In this document: positions 63,530 to 64,000 of the stretch, one piece after another
How the letters are laid out: every line of letters starts with the position of its first letter
How positions within the stretch are numbered: the first letter of the stretch is position 1
From: Bacteroidota bacterium
Lineage (GTDB): Bacteria; Bacteroidota; Bacteroidia; Bacteroidales; Lentimicrobiaceae
Direction of reading: 5' to 3'
NCBI GenBank assembly: GCA_023417935.1
Contig: JAEZDY010000022.1
Span: 1 to 64,000 of the forward strand
Length of the DNA stretch: 64,000 bases
Notes under the pieces: generated by a model
The model's database searches: none
What the model saw: only the letters and a program-made list of their open reading frames with translations
What the model was told of the DNA's origin: nothing
Program-made: the position numbers and the translations under genes

Positions 63530-64000
63530 TTACCACCACTTCCCCTCAACCTTCACCGCCTCATAAGTATCAAGCTTGTGTAACAGTGCCTCCGGGTTTT
63601 CATCTACTAAGAGGTTGGCGTAGTGCTCGGGGCGGACGAAGCGCTGGTCGACTGTGTGGCGCAGGAAGGTGACGAGGTGATCGTAGTAGCCGCCGGTGTT
63701 TAAAAGGGCTACGGGCTTATTGATGATGTTGAGCTGGTTCCACGACATTACTTCGAACAGCTCATCCAGCGTGCCGATGCCGCCGGGCATGGCGATGAAC
63801 GCATCGGAGAGTTCGGCCATCAGTTGTTTGCGCTGACTCATGGTGTCAACCACGTGGAAGTCCTCGAGGGTGGTGTAGGCTACTTCAAGGTCAATGAGTC
63901 CCTGCGGCATTACACCGGCTACCTTGCCGCCATGCTGCAGCACCTCGTCGGCAATAGCCCGCATCAGTCCTATGTTGCTTCCCCCGTAAACCAGGGTAAT
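63530..64000 (-). CDS. LOG family protein, 5' end outside window
   Basis: The frame runs from beyond the right edge; an internal ATG at 63964 is not the true start, because the upstream codons encode ITLVYGGSNIGL, the conserved LOG N-terminal motif. The visible 156 residues also include the catalytic PGGIGTLDELFEVMSWNQL segment. LOG proteins are nucleoside-5'-monophosphate phosphoribohydrolases, known for cytokinin activation in plants; the bacterial role is usually nucleotide salvage. N-terminal 30-40 residues are missing. Confidence 0.9.
   Translation of the reverse strand: MTLVYGGSNIGLMRAIADEVLQHGGKVAGVMPQGLIDLEVAYTTLEDFHVVDTMSQRKQLMAELSDAFIAMPGGIGTLDELFEVMSWNQLNIINKPVALLNTGGYYDHLVTFLRHTVDQRFVRPEHYANLLVDENPEALLHKLDTYEAVKVEGKWW

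Noticed and set aside
63473..63530. Possible CRISPR array from CGCTAAA and CCTTGAA repeats
   Set aside because: Units are 7-9 nt with no spacers and no cas genes are in the window, so these are simple tandem repeats.

Overview
The window comes from a member of the Bacteroidota; the order is not resolvable from sequence alone. The evidence is eight or more proteins with C-terminal type IX secretion (T9SS) sorting domains, an ECF sigma/FecR/TonB-receptor/DUF4249 locus, the near absence of Shine-Dalgarno sequences, and many TAnnTTTG boxes (the Bacteroidota -7 element) close to start codons. An aldehyde:ferredoxin oxidoreductase with a four-cluster ferredoxin partner suggests anaerobic metabolism.

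Layout. Positions 1-8590 (minus) hold a three-gene unit of two YD/RHS-type proteins around a T9SS beta-propeller-like protein; the last RHS gene runs off the left edge. Positions 8912-9630 hold a decayed Sll1717-type P-loop ATPase facing a tRNA-Arg(CCT) and its terminator. Positions 9705-14524 (minus) form a thiol/metalloid-flavoured cluster: DUF302, a thioredoxin-thioredoxin reductase fusion, a radical SAM/SPASM enzyme, a previously uncalled 34-residue Cys-containing peptide whose stop codon overlaps the radical SAM start, an ArsM-like methyltransferase, a DUF6132 membrane protein and a membrane-anchored thioredoxin. The peptide-maturase pair is the best candidate here for an undescribed system. 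Positions 14812-21115 (minus) hold a lipoprotein and an ECF sigma, FecR, TonB receptor and DUF4249 locus.

Positions 21277-28661 (plus) hold a MOT1-type molybdate/sulfate transporter, two T9SS proteins, a Tat-targeted ferredoxin with an aldehyde ferredoxin oxidoreductase (a plausible metal-uptake plus metalloenzyme set), a three-copy 42-bp repeat and an ion channel with a non-GYG filter. A subtilase and a coiled-coil membrane protein follow on the minus strand. Positions 31412-36885 (plus) form a phosphate regulon unit, pstS-pstC-pstA-pstB-phoU plus a phosphate-selective-type porin, behind four 11-bp-phased TTAA repeats that look like a Pho box.

Positions 36922-43633 (minus) encode a CusA/CusC/CusB-type copper/silver efflux system with a large dyad upstream. 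Positions 43783-54550 (minus) are three paralogous T9SS proteins sharing seven copies of a roughly 280-residue unit. The remainder (54721-64000) is a mixed set: a two-TM protein of unknown function, a metallo-beta-lactamase-fold hydrolase flanked by GTTCAA-type micro-repeats, PhzF-like, AlkD-like, a T9SS BNR-type protein, VOC and 3-hydroxyacyl-CoA dehydrogenase-like proteins, a REP-like element, a small unknown protein and a LOG-family gene cut by the right edge.

All assignments rest on reading the sequence and on family knowledge; no database search was run.
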